DNA of 64,000 bases from positions 62,001 to 126,000 of the forward strand of contig NZ_JARGYD010000010.1 of assembly GCF_029168315.1 (NCBI RefSeq), written 5' to 3'. The notes under the pieces are model-generated. The model did no database searches. It was given only the letters and a program-made list of their open reading frames with translations, and was not told the origin of the DNA. Source of the stretch: Psychromarinibacter halotolerans (GTDB taxonomy: Bacteria; Pseudomonadota; Alphaproteobacteria; Rhodobacterales; Rhodobacteraceae). The position numbers were made by a program, and so were the translations under genes. Of this stretch, positions 32,552-41,146 are shown one piece after another. Each line of letters opens with the position of its first letter. The stretch's first letter is position 1.

Positions 32552-33277
32552 ATGGGTATCGTGCGTTTTCTTGGGCTGTGCGTCCGGTCGGTCGCCGTGG
32601 CCGCCGTGGTCGGCGGCGCGCTGGCGTTCGCCGCCGTCCCCAGCCCCTATCGCGCCTTCACCCCCGACCTTTACGACCTGACCGAGGTGGCGCCCGACGT
32701 CTATATCGACGACCCGACCGCCGCGCCGCGCGTGCTGCAACACATCGAAGCGGCGAAAGCGAACGTCCAAGCCTTCTTCGGCCCGTTGCAGACGGATCCG
32801 GTCTGGGTGCTGTGCACGACGTCCGAGTGCGAGGCGCGGATGGGACTGTCGGCGAACGGCATGACCTTCGGCTTCCACCTGATCCTGATGGGCCCGCGCG
32901 GCGTGAACGAGATGATCATGACCCATGAACGGGTACACGTCGAACTGCACCGCAACCTGTCGGCGGCGGACATCCTTGGCCCCAAGTACCCGGCGTGGTT
33001 CGACGAAGGGCTGGCGACCTACCTGTCCGGCGACGACCGGCCGTGGATGCCCGCCAACCCGCGTGAATCTGACTGGATTCGCGAAGCGAAGGACTTCTTT
33101 TCGTGGGTGCGCCTGCGCGAGGGCCGCGACTGGCGCGACAGCTATGGCGCCGCCGCGCGGCTGGTGGCCGAGATCGAAGAGGTCGCCGGGCGCGAGGGGC
33201 TGCGCGACCTGATCCGGCGCGTGGGCGAGAACGGCGAGGACTTCGATACCGTCTATGCCGACACGATGCGCCGTTAG
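32552..33277 (+). CDS. putative membrane-anchored zincin metallopeptidase
   Basis: The 241-residue protein has an N-terminal hydrophobic segment (residues 8-29) that acts as anchor or uncleaved signal. The motif HERVH at 125-129 fits HExxH with H125, E126 and H129, and WFDEGLATYL supplies a third ligand E152, as in gluzincins. A cysteine pair (C88, C93) is in CTTSEC. The C-terminal part is helical and charged. I know no named family; peptidase function is inferred from the motif. Its stop overlaps the convergent photolyase stop. Confidence 0.75.
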   Translation: MGIVRFLGLCVRSVAVAAVVGGALAFAAVPSPYRAFTPDLYDLTEVAPDVYIDDPTAAPRVLQHIEAAKANVQAFFGPLQTDPVWVLCTTSECEARMGLSANGMTFGFHLILMGPRGVNEMIMTHERVHVELHRNLSAADILGPKYPAWFDEGLATYLSGDDRPWMPANPRESDWIREAKDFFSWVRLREGRDWRDSYGAAARLVAEIEEVAGREGLRDLIRRVGENGEDFDTVYADTMRR

Positions 33278-34809
33278 ATCCGGTCACCCTTCGACAGCCG
33301 ATCCAGCAAATCCTCGGCCTCTGCCAGCACCGTCTTGCGGTGATCCGCGTCCATGCGGTCCCATGTGCGGTACATGTTGCCCATGCGGTGATTGCCCTCG
33401 AACCGCTCGCGGTGGCGGTCGAGGAACTGCCAGTACAACAGATTGAACGGGCACGCGTCCGGTCCGGTCTTGTCCTTCACCTTGTAGCGGCAGTCCTTGC
33501 AGTAGTCGGACATCCGGTCGATGTAGCTGCCCGACGAAACATAGGGTTTCGATCCCAACAGCCCGCCGTCCGCGAACTGGCTCATCCCAACCGTGTTCGG
33601 CGCCTCGACCCATTCATAGGCGTCGGCGTAGACCTCGAGATACCATTCGTGCACCGCGTGCGGGTTCACCCCGGCCAGCAGGGCGAAGTTGCCGGTGATC
33701 ATCAGGCGCTGGATGTGATGGGCATAAGCCTCGTCCCGGGTCTGGGAGACCGCGTGGGCGACGCAGGCCATGTCGGTCTCGGCCGACCAGTAGAAATCGG
33801 GCAGTTTGCGCTGGTGGTTCAGGGCGTTGCGGCGAGGATAGTCCTCGCCCTCCAGAAAGTAGATCCCGCGCACGTATTCGCGCCAGCCAAGGATCTGCCG
33901 GATGAACCCCTCGGCGGCATTGATCGGCACGTCCCCGGCCTTCCACGCATCCTCGGCCGCGCGGCAGACCTCCAGCGGGTCAAGCAGCCCAGCGTTCAGG
34001 TAGACCGAGATGACGGCGTGATAGAGGAACTTCTCGTCCCTCAGCATGGCGTCCTGAAAATCGCCGAAGCGCGGCAGCGCGTGCGTGATGAAATGCGCCA
34101 GCGCCCGCCGCGCCTGTCCCCGGGCGGTGGCGAACCAGAACGGCCGCAGGGCCCCGAAATTTTGCGCGAATTTCGCGTCTACTAGGTCGAGAACCTTGTC
34201 GACGGTCTCGTCCGGGGTGAACTGCATCGGGGCGGTGTCGACCCCGTGCGGCGGCGGCTTGCGGTTTTCCTTGTCGAAATTCCACGCGCCGCCCGCGGGC
34301 TTGTCGCCCTCCATCAGCAGGCCGGTCTTGCGCCGCATCTCGCGATAGAAATACTCCATCCGCAGCGCCTTGCGCCCCTCTGCCCATTGCTCGAACTCGG
34401 CATGGGTACAGATAAAGCGCCGGTCCTCAAACCGCCGGACTTTCACCGGCGCGGCAGAGGCGAAGTCTTCCAGTACCCGGATCAGCCGCCACTCGCCGGG
34501 CTGGGTATACAGCACCTCGTCCGCGCCGGTTTCATCCAGCCGCCGCATCAGTTCGCCGTCGATGGACCCGGCATTATCCGGATCGTCGAGCGGGGTGTAG
34601 GCGACCGTCCAGCCATCCTTGCGCAGCGCGTCGGCGAACTTGCGCATCGCGGCGAACAGGAAGGCGATCTTCTTGGGGTGATGCGCGACATAGGACGCCT
34701 CGGCCATGACCTCGGCCATCACCACGGTGTCGGTTTCACGGTCGGCCTTCTGCAACGCGGTCAGATCGGGCGACAGCTGGTCGCCCAGCACCAGCACAAG
34801 GCGGCTCAC
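33274..34809 (-). CDS. cryptochrome/photolyase, FeS-BCP (CryB/PhrB) family
   Basis: The 511-residue protein belongs to the prokaryotic photolyase group that binds FAD, a lumazine-type antenna and a [4Fe-4S] cluster, and repairs (6-4) photoproducts. The N-terminal VLVLGDQLS domain is followed by the FAD domain with QILGWREYVRGIY. The cluster cysteines fit C in DMACVAHAV, then the DYCKDCRY pair and the C in PDACPFN. The start is a GTG at 34809 that overlaps the SDR stop (GTGA) with GGAGA upstream; the GTG three bases earlier is an alternative. Repair or light-signalling roles are both known in the family. Confidence 0.93.
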   Translation of the reverse strand: MSRLVLVLGDQLSPDLTALQKADRETDTVVMAEVMAEASYVAHHPKKIAFLFAAMRKFADALRKDGWTVAYTPLDDPDNAGSIDGELMRRLDETGADEVLYTQPGEWRLIRVLEDFASAAPVKVRRFEDRRFICTHAEFEQWAEGRKALRMEYFYREMRRKTGLLMEGDKPAGGAWNFDKENRKPPPHGVDTAPMQFTPDETVDKVLDLVDAKFAQNFGALRPFWFATARGQARRALAHFITHALPRFGDFQDAMLRDEKFLYHAVISVYLNAGLLDPLEVCRAAEDAWKAGDVPINAAEGFIRQILGWREYVRGIYFLEGEDYPRRNALNHQRKLPDFYWSAETDMACVAHAVSQTRDEAYAHHIQRLMITGNFALLAGVNPHAVHEWYLEVYADAYEWVEAPNTVGMSQFADGGLLGSKPYVSSGSYIDRMSDYCKDCRYKVKDKTGPDACPFNLLYWQFLDRHRERFEGNHRMGNMYRTWDRMDADHRKTVLAEAEDLLDRLSKGDRI

Positions 34810-35471
34810 CACGGGATCTCCTTGCCCGCATAGTCATAGAACCCGCCCGTCTTCGCAGGCGTCAGCCCGTCCAGCACATCCAGCAGGTTGCCCGCCGCCT
34901 TGGCCGGGGGCGTGGCGTTCTCTGGCGACACGAAATCAGAGGTGAACGGCGTCGCGACCGTGCCGGGGTGCAGCGCCACGCAGACAGCCTTCTTATGGGT
35001 CCGCGCCAGTTCGATCGCAGCGGTATGCACGATCTGGTTCACCGCCGCTTTCGCCGCGCGGTAGCCGTACCAGCCGCCAAGCCCGTTGTCGCCGATCGAT
35101 CCGACCCGCGCCGACAGCACCCCCACCGCCGACGGCGCATCGCGCGTCAACAGGCGGGGCACATGCTTCAGGATCAGCGCGGGGCCAAGCGCGTTCACGG
35201 CAAACTGCTGTGTCAGATAGGCGGCGTCGATCTGCTTCAGCGCCTTCTCGGGCGCCCGCCCCCCGGATTGAAGCGCGCCCGTGGCCACCACGATCCGGTC
35301 GAAGGTCGTGTCCAACGCACCGAGGTGCCGATCCACGCTGTCGGGATCGGTGATGTCCAGCCCGTCGCCGCTGCGCGACAGGCCCGTCACCTTGCCCCCC
35401 CTTGCCGTTGCCTCGGAAAACAGCGCGGCCCCGATGCCGCCCGACGAACCGATCACCAATACGCGTGTCAT
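34806..35471 (-). CDS. short SDR-family protein next to the photolyase
   Basis: The 221-residue SDR has a GSSGGIGAAL loop near residues 8-17, an ATGAL strand in place of NNAG and the catalytic YGYRAAKAA (Y and K). It resembles C-factor-like SDRs. It overlaps the photolyase start by four bases and is first in the two-gene operon, an arrangement I recall from other Rhodobacteraceae. A redox role related to flavin or light stress is guessed only from context. Confidence 0.88.
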   Translation of the reverse strand: MTRVLVIGSSGGIGAALFSEATARGGKVTGLSRSGDGLDITDPDSVDRHLGALDTTFDRIVVATGALQSGGRAPEKALKQIDAAYLTQQFAVNALGPALILKHVPRLLTRDAPSAVGVLSARVGSIGDNGLGGWYGYRAAKAAVNQIVHTAAIELARTHKKAVCVALHPGTVATPFTSDFVSPENATPPAKAAGNLLDVLDGLTPAKTGGFYDYAGKEIPW

Positions 35472-35541
35472 GAACCCTCTCGCTTGACCGGGCGTGACCT
35501 AGCGCCAAGCTGGGGAAAGACGAGTCGCCCGGGAGACCCCC

Positions 35542-36303
35542 ATGCGCCTGACCGCCCTTGTCGTTCTTGCGTCCGCGCTGCCCTCGGCCGCGCTGGACCT
35601 GAAGCTGTCCGGCTTCTACGACCTGAACCGCCCCGCCAGCCTTGAATACGATCCCGCCTTTTGCGGCCTGTGGATCGCCAACGAGGGGCCCGAGATGATC
35701 CTTGTCACGCTGGACGGGATCGAACTGCGGCGTTGGCGCAGCGACCTGTTCCGGATCAAGGCGGTGGCGCTGGAGGATGGCCACGTCGTCGTCAGCGACG
35801 GCGCGGGCCAGTATCAGCGGCTGACGAAGGAGGGCACCGCCCTTGGCGCGCCGTTCCGGCTGGGCAACGTGCGTGCGATGACCGAAGGCATGGTGGTGCT
35901 GCCCGACGGGACGCTGGTGCTGGTCGAGGACGACCCGGCCCGCATCATCTGGACCGACATGGACGGCAACGTGTCGCGCACGCTGTCCGGCGACGCCTTT
36001 GACCCGCCGCTGACCGAACCGCAGGGCATCGCGCGGGATCCACGCACCGGCCACCTGCTGGTGGTGGACGACTGGGAGGGGACGAACTCGCTGTACGAGC
36101 TCGACCCCGAGGGGCGGCTGCTGGGAACGACGCCGCTGATCGCCTATGGCCGCGACCCCGAGGGGATCGCGATCCGCGCCGGGGCGAACCTTGTGTTCAT
36201 GGCGTTCGACGGCGGCGCGCGGATCGCGGCCTTCGACTATGTGCCCACCGTGGGCGCGGGGGCCGAGGTGCCGCGGCCGGGGGCGGACTGTATGATCTCT
36301 TGA
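35542..36303 (+). CDS. exported beta-propeller protein of unknown function
   Basis: The 253-residue protein has a signal peptide (about 18 residues, ending SAA). Repeated strands of the form GHVVVSDGAGQYQRL, PDGTLVLVEDDPARIIW and GHLLVVDDWEGTNSLYELD show an SMP-30/SdiA-regulated-like propeller. It is probably periplasmic. No catalytic metal ligands can be assigned with confidence. It is diverged from the SDR/photolyase pair over 70 bp and has no downstream partner. Confidence 0.8.
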   Translation: MRLTALVVLASALPSAALDLKLSGFYDLNRPASLEYDPAFCGLWIANEGPEMILVTLDGIELRRWRSDLFRIKAVALEDGHVVVSDGAGQYQRLTKEGTALGAPFRLGNVRAMTEGMVVLPDGTLVLVEDDPARIIWTDMDGNVSRTLSGDAFDPPLTEPQGIARDPRTGHLLVVDDWEGTNSLYELDPEGRLLGTTPLIAYGRDPEGIAIRAGANLVFMAFDGGARIAAFDYVPTVGAGAEVPRPGADCMIS

Positions 36304-36379
36304 ACATGACCTCTTGAACGGGGCGAAGGATGGGGGCTCTGCGCCCGTCGCGACGAAGGGCGCGCATGGAAGCGTGCAA

Positions 36380-36437
36380 GGGGGGCTCTGCCCCCGCCGC
36401 TGCGCGGCTCCCCCGAGGTATTTTCGAAGAGAAGAAG
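36380..36437 (+). repeat. interspersed intergenic element, copy B
   Basis: It has GGGGGC-TCT-GCCCCC, a short second stem, and the same conserved tail as copy A with one base changed (CCCCCGAGGTATTTTCGAAG then AGAAGAAG, 36410-36437). It lies after the propeller gene and before the leu leader. Confidence 0.75.
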
Positions 36438-36501
36438 CCGGGAACGGCAGGGGCAAATTTTCGCTTTCGCATTCTTCGGTCGCCATGCTATGTCGCTTTG
36501 C

Positions 36502-36588
36502 ATGATGACCCGGCAGCATATCGCATCCCCGACCGCGCTTCGCGCGGCGCTGCCCCTTGCCGGTCTCCTGCTCCTTAGCCGCCTCTGA
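36502..36588 (+). CDS. leuL: leu leader peptide
   Basis: A 28-residue frame MMTRQHIASPTALRAALPLA then GLLLLSRL ends in TGA. Eight leucine codons are present, four consecutive (CTC CTG CTC CTT at 36565-36576). A TATGTC box at 36489-36494 with TTTCGC 18 bases upstream suggests transcription starts at the ATG itself, so the leader may be leaderless, like trpL in some alphaproteobacteria; no Shine-Dalgarno is seen. An in-frame ATG at 36490 would add four residues. The position before leuA makes a leucine-sensing role likely. Confidence 0.75.
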   Translation: MMTRQHIASPTALRAALPLAGLLLLSRL

Positions 36589-36625
36589 GCGTGCCCTTTC
36601 GGCGCGACCGCTCAGAGGAGGAGAC
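36563..36625 (+). promoter_or_regulatory. attenuator-like fold between leuL and leuA
   Basis: CCTCTGAGCG (36582-36591) pairs perfectly with CGCTCAGAGG (36609-36618), and GTCTCCT (36563-36569, inside the leucine codons) pairs with AGGAGAC (36619-36625). Ribosome stalling at the leucine run would open the lower stem. No T-run follows, so the mechanism may be Rho-dependent or translational. Confidence 0.6.
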
Positions 36626-36666
36626 GCCCGCGCCAAAGGCTTAAGGACAACAGACGGAATTCAGAC

Positions 36667-38241
36667 ATGACCCAGACCGACCCCAACCGCGTGTTGATTT
36701 TCGACACCACGCTGCGTGACGGCGAGCAATCGCCCGGCGCGACCATGACCCACGAAGAGAAGCTGGAGATCGCCCAGCTGCTTGACGAGATGGGCGTCGA
36801 CATCATCGAGGCGGGCTTTCCCATCGCCTCGGAAGGCGATTTCGCCGCGGTGTCGGAGATTGCGAAGCAGTCGCAGAATGCCACCATCTGCGGGCTGGCG
36901 CGCGCCAACTTCAAGGACATCGACCGCTGCTGGGAGGCCGTGAAGCACGCGCGCTCGCCGCGGATCCACACCTTTATCGGCACATCGCCGCTGCACCGCG
37001 CCATCCCGGACCTGACGATGGACGAGATGGCCGACCGCATTCACGATACGGTCACCCACGCGCGCAACCTGTGCGACAACGTCCAGTGGTCGCCGATGGA
37101 TGCGACGCGGACCGAGTGGGATTACCTGAAGCGGGTGGTGGGCATCGCGATCAACGCGGGCGCGACCACGATCAACATCCCCGACACCGTGGGCTACACC
37201 GCCCCGGAGGAAAGCGCCGACCTGATCCGCCAGCTGATCGCCGAGGTGCCGGGCGCCGAGGACGTGATCTTCGCAACGCACTGCCACAACGACCTTGGTA
37301 TGGCGACGGCGAACTCGCTGGCCGCTGTCGCGGGCGGCGCGCGCCAGATCGAATGCACGATCAACGGGCTGGGCGAACGGGCCGGCAACACCGCGCTGGA
37401 AGAGATCGTGATGGCGCTGAAGGTGCGCCACGACATCATGCCGTGGTCCACCGGCGTCGACACGACGAGGATCATGAACATCTCGCGCCGGGTCGCCACG
37501 GTGTCCGGCTTTGCCGTGCAGTACAACAAGGCGATCGTCGGCAAGAACGCCTTCGCGCACGAAAGCGGCATCCACCAGGACGGGATGCTGAAGAACGCCG
37601 AGACCTTCGAGATCATGCGCCCCGCTGATGTCGGCCTGACCGAGACGAACATCGTCATGGGCAAGCATTCGGGCCGCGCCGCGCTGCGGTCCAAGTTGAA
37701 TAACCTGGGCTATGAACTGGCGGACAACCAGCTGAACGACATGTTCGTCCGGTTCAAGGCGCTGGCCGACCGCAAGAAAGAGGTCTTCGACGAGGATCTC
37801 GTGGCGCTGATGCGCGACACCGCCGTCGAGGTGGGCAACGAGCGCATTCAGGTGAAGTTCCTGCGCGTGATCTGCGGCACCGAGGCGCCGCAGTCGGCCG
37901 ACCTGACCCTGACGATCGACGGCAAGGACGAGCAGGTCACCGCCACCGGCGACGGCCCGGTCGACGCCACCTTCAACGCGGTGAAGAAGCTGTTCCCGCA
38001 CGAGGCGCATCTGCAGCTGTACCAGATCAACGCGGTGACCGAGGGCACCGACGCGCAGGCCACCGTGCATGTGCGGCTGGAACAGGACGGGCGTATCGCG
38101 ACCGGCCAGTCCAGCGACACGGACACCGTCGTCGCGTCGGCCAAGGCCTATGTCACGGCGCTGAACCGGCTGCTGGTGCGGCTGGGCAAGACCGCGCCGG
38201 ATGCCGACGTGAAGGGCATTAGCTACAAGGACGTCGGGTAA
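36667..38241 (+). CDS. leuA: 2-isopropylmalate synthase
   Basis: The 524-residue enzyme condenses acetyl-CoA and 2-ketoisovalerate, the first step of leucine synthesis. The HMGL-like catalytic domain starts at TLRDGEQSPGATM (residues 15-27), with HCHNDLG holding the metal ligands. The regulatory LeuA dimer domain lies about 385-524 and would give feedback inhibition by leucine. It stands alone, without leuB, C or D. A leucine-rich leader peptide and fold precede it, and a terminator hairpin follows. Confidence 0.97.
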   Translation: MTQTDPNRVLIFDTTLRDGEQSPGATMTHEEKLEIAQLLDEMGVDIIEAGFPIASEGDFAAVSEIAKQSQNATICGLARANFKDIDRCWEAVKHARSPRIHTFIGTSPLHRAIPDLTMDEMADRIHDTVTHARNLCDNVQWSPMDATRTEWDYLKRVVGIAINAGATTINIPDTVGYTAPEESADLIRQLIAEVPGAEDVIFATHCHNDLGMATANSLAAVAGGARQIECTINGLGERAGNTALEEIVMALKVRHDIMPWSTGVDTTRIMNISRRVATVSGFAVQYNKAIVGKNAFAHESGIHQDGMLKNAETFEIMRPADVGLTETNIVMGKHSGRAALRSKLNNLGYELADNQLNDMFVRFKALADRKKEVFDEDLVALMRDTAVEVGNERIQVKFLRVICGTEAPQSADLTLTIDGKDEQVTATGDGPVDATFNAVKKLFPHEAHLQLYQINAVTEGTDAQATVHVRLEQDGRIATGQSSDTDTVVASAKAYVTALNRLLVRLGKTAPDADVKGISYKDVG

Positions 38242-38288
38242 TCCCGGCGGCACAGGCCCTGCGCCGACCCCCTTTGCGGAAAAAAATA

Positions 38289-38322
38289 CAGACCGGGCCA
38301 CGACACGGCCCGGTCTGCTCTT
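38289..38322 (+). terminator. terminator hairpin after leuA
   Basis: CAGACCGGGCC and GGCCCGGTCTG pair around ACGACAC; the tail CTCTTGATCC is only weakly T-rich. Confidence 0.75.
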
Positions 38323-38595
38323 GATCCAGCCAGAATTTCACAAATCGAACATTCGACGGTGACTATTGCGGTGGCTTGCAGCTTGTCGCGCACTTCCCCG
38401 ACAATCGGCCACGCTTTCACTTTTCTGGCAGCCGGCAAATTGTCGCCCGTCTTGGGGCCCCTGCCCGGCATTTGGGCGGATCGCCGCCACCGGCCCCCTT
38501 TTCCTTGGACCGAGCCGTCCATATAACACCCCCCGGTGCGCCGACATGAGTCCCGCGCCCAAGCTGCCTTTACCCGGAACGAAGGTGCCGCCCGC
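38323..38595. other. upstream region of mreB
   Basis: With the terminator, 354 bp separate leuA from mreB. A CATATAAC box at about 38520 is the best candidate -10 element for the elongasome operon. I see no repeat or further gene. Confidence 0.35.
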
Positions 38596-39633
38596 ATGTC
38601 TTTTCTCTCTGGCCTGTTCTCTGCCGACATGGCCATCGACCTCGGAACCGCCAACACGCTGGTCTACGTCAAGGGACGTGGCGTGATCCTGAACGAGCCC
38701 TCCGTCGTGGCCTATCACGTCAAAGACGGGCGCAAGCAGGTGCTGGCCGTGGGCGAGGATGCCAAGCTGATGCTGGGCCGGACGCCCGGTTCGATCGAGG
38801 CGATCCGCCCGATGCGCGAAGGCGTGATCGCCGACTTCGACGTGGCCGAGGAGATGATCAAGCACTTCATCCGCAAGGTGCACCGCCGGACGACCTTCTC
38901 GAAACCGAAGATCATCGTCTGCGTGCCGCACGGCGCCACGCCGGTGGAAAAGCGGGCGATCCGGCAGTCGGTGCTGTCGGCGGGCGCGCGCCGCGCCGGG
39001 CTGATCGCGGAACCGATCGCCGCCGCCATCGGCGCGGGGATGCCGATCACCGACCCGACCGGCAGCATGGTCGTCGACATCGGCGGCGGCACCACCGAGG
39101 TTGCCGTGCTGTCGCTGGGCGACATCGTCTATGCCCGGTCCGTCCGCGTCGGCGGTGACCGCATGGACGAGGCGATCATCAACTATCTCCGCCGCCAGCA
39201 GAACCTGCTGATCGGCGAAAGCACGGCCGAGCGCATCAAGACCTCGATCGGCACCGCCCGGATGCCCGACGACGGGCGCGGCGCGTCGATGCAGATCCGG
39301 GGCCGCGACCTGCTGAACGGTGTGCCGAAGGAAACCGAAGTCAGCCAGGCGCAGGTCGCCGAGGCGCTGGCCGAGCCGGTCATGACCATCTGCGAGGCGG
39401 TGATGACGGCGCTGGAAGCCACCCCGCCGGATCTGGCCGCCGACATCGTCGACCGTGGCGTGATGCTGACGGGCGGCGGCGCGCTGCTGGGCGAACTCGA
39501 CCTTGCGCTGCGCGAACAGACGGGTCTGGCGATATCGGTCGCCGATGAATCACTCAATTGTGTGGCTCTCGGAACCGGTAAGGCGCTGGAATATGAAAAA
39601 CAGCTTCGGCATGTGATAGACTACGAAAGCTGA
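38596..39633 (+). CDS. mreB: rod shape-determining actin MreB
   Basis: The 345-residue bacterial actin forms membrane-bound filaments that steer lateral wall synthesis. The N-terminal MSFLSGLFSADMAIDLGTAN contains the membrane-binding hydrophobic stretch and phosphate-1 motif (DLGTANT). Phosphate-2 is VVDIGGGTTEVAV, and the adenosine motif is GVMLTGGGALLGEL. The start at 38596 fits the family; an upstream in-frame ATG is rejected. First gene of a six-gene operon. Confidence 0.97.
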   Translation: MSFLSGLFSADMAIDLGTANTLVYVKGRGVILNEPSVVAYHVKDGRKQVLAVGEDAKLMLGRTPGSIEAIRPMREGVIADFDVAEEMIKHFIRKVHRRTTFSKPKIIVCVPHGATPVEKRAIRQSVLSAGARRAGLIAEPIAAAIGAGMPITDPTGSMVVDIGGGTTEVAVLSLGDIVYARSVRVGGDRMDEAIINYLRRQQNLLIGESTAERIKTSIGTARMPDDGRGASMQIRGRDLLNGVPKETEVSQAQVAEALAEPVMTICEAVMTALEATPPDLAADIVDRGVMLTGGGALLGELDLALREQTGLAISVADESLNCVALGTGKALEYEKQLRHVIDYES

Positions 39634-39705
39634 CGGGGTCACCGACCCCTGCCCCAGCCGACCCTTGCGGCCGGCCGGGTGCGAACCGGCGACGCGGAGA
39701 CGGAC

Positions 39706-40614
39706 GTGGCCAGAAACGGAACGAAGAACGGCGGAAGCGACAGTTATGTCCGCCCGGTCAGGCGTATCCTGATCGGCGTGCTTCTGTTTGCGCTGTTCGC
39801 GACCTTCCTGTTTTGGCGGATCGACAGCCCCCGCGCCGAACGGCTGCGCGCGCAGGTCATCGACCGGTTCGTGCCCAGCTTCTCGTTCGTGATGGTGCCG
39901 GTGACCAAGGTTGTCGACATGGTCGAGAACTTTCAGTCCTACACCCGCATCTACGAACAGAACCAGGAACTGCGGCGCGAATTGCAGCAGATGAAGGCGT
40001 GGAAGGAAGCGGCGCTTCAGCTGGAACAGGAGAACGCCAAGCTTCTGGACCTGAACAACGTGCGGCTCGATCCGAAGCTGACCTTCGTCACCGGCGTGGT
40101 TCTGGCGGACAGCGGGTCGCCGTTCCGGCAGTCGGTGCTGCTGAACATTGGCGAGCGTGACGGCATCGTCGATGGTTGGGCCGCGACCGACGGGCTGGGG
40201 CTGGTGGGCCGGATCAGCGGTGTCGGATCGAACACCGCGCGGGTGATCCTGCTGACCGATTCCAACAGCCGCATCCCGGTGACGATCCAGCCCTCGGGGC
40301 AGAAGGCGATCCTGTCCGGTGACAACACCAAGTTGCCGCCGATCGATTTTCTGGAAAGCCCCGAGCTGGTGCGGCCCGGCGACCGTGTCGTCAGCTCGGG
40401 CGACGGCGGCGTGTTCCCCGCAGGCGTGCTGGTGGGCACCGTCGTGCAGGGGCCGGACCGCAGGCTGCGCATCCGGCTGGCCGCCGACTACGAGCGGCTG
40501 GAGTACCTGCGTGTGCTGCGGTCGCATCCGAAGGCGCCGGTGACCGATCCGGGGCGGCTGGTGCTGCCGCCGGAAGAGTCGCTTGGCCTGTTGGAAGAGG
40601 CGGGCGATGGATAG
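39706..40614 (+). CDS. mreC: rod shape-determining protein MreC
   Basis: The 302-residue bitopic protein links MreB to the periplasmic wall enzymes. One membrane helix (about 20-40, ILIGVLLFALFATFLFW) is followed by a coiled coil (about 68-95) and the beta-barrel MreC domain with TGVVLADSGSPFRQSV and GLGLVGRISGV. The start is a GTG at 39706 with GGAG nine bases upstream; a GTG at 39679 is an alternative. It overlaps mreD by eight bases. Confidence 0.94.
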   Translation: MARNGTKNGGSDSYVRPVRRILIGVLLFALFATFLFWRIDSPRAERLRAQVIDRFVPSFSFVMVPVTKVVDMVENFQSYTRIYEQNQELRRELQQMKAWKEAALQLEQENAKLLDLNNVRLDPKLTFVTGVVLADSGSPFRQSVLLNIGERDGIVDGWAATDGLGLVGRISGVGSNTARVILLTDSNSRIPVTIQPSGQKAILSGDNTKLPPIDFLESPELVRPGDRVVSSGDGGVFPAGVLVGTVVQGPDRRLRIRLAADYERLEYLRVLRSHPKAPVTDPGRLVLPPEESLGLLEEAGDG

Positions 40615-41146
40615 GAACCGCGCCACCGTCCGTTGGCTGTACGGCGCGCTGTATGCCGGGCTCGCGCTGTTCCTGATGCTGATGCACATCCTGCCGACCG
40701 ACCTTGGCCCCGACGGTTATCCGGGGCCCGACCTGCTGTTGTGCATCACCCTTGCGTGGGTGCTGCGCCGTCCGCAGTACGTGCCGACGCTGCTGATCGC
40801 CGCCGTCTTCCTGATGACTGACCTGCTGTACATGCGCCCGCCGGGTCTGTGGACGGCGCTGGTGGTGATCGCGGTCGAGGCGCTGCGCTCGCGCGAGGCG
40901 ACGCTGCGCGAACAGCCGCTGATGGTCGAAATCGTGACCGTCGCGGTGTTTCTTGCGATGATCCATATCGGGTACTGGTTGTTGTTGCTGCTGTTCGCCG
41001 TGCCGCAGGCCCGGTTCGCGCTGCTGCTGCTTGAAATGATCGCGACGCTTGTCACCTACCCGATCGTCGTCGTGCTGGCGCGGGTCGTGTTCAAGGTGCA
41101 GAAAATCAACCCCGCAGACTTCGATGCCACGAGGGCCGCGAAATGA
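40607..41146 (+). CDS. mreD: rod shape-determining protein MreD
   Basis: The 179-residue integral membrane protein of the elongasome has five to six hydrophobic segments, including WLYGALYAGLALFLMLMHIL at the N-terminus and the paired YVPTLLIAAVFLMTDLLYM. It starts inside the mreC stop region with GGAAGAGG upstream. Its own stop overlaps the mrdA start (ATGA). MreD sequences diverge strongly, so the assignment rests partly on position. Confidence 0.92.
   Translation: MDRNRATVRWLYGALYAGLALFLMLMHILPTDLGPDGYPGPDLLLCITLAWVLRRPQYVPTLLIAAVFLMTDLLYMRPPGLWTALVVIAVEALRSREATLREQPLMVEIVTVAVFLAMIHIGYWLLLLLFAVPQARFALLLLEMIATLVTYPIVVVLARVVFKVQKINPADFDATRAAK

Noticed and set aside
36661..38301. A 546-residue frame opposite leuA
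   Set aside because: Shadow frame; leuA is intact and recognisable.
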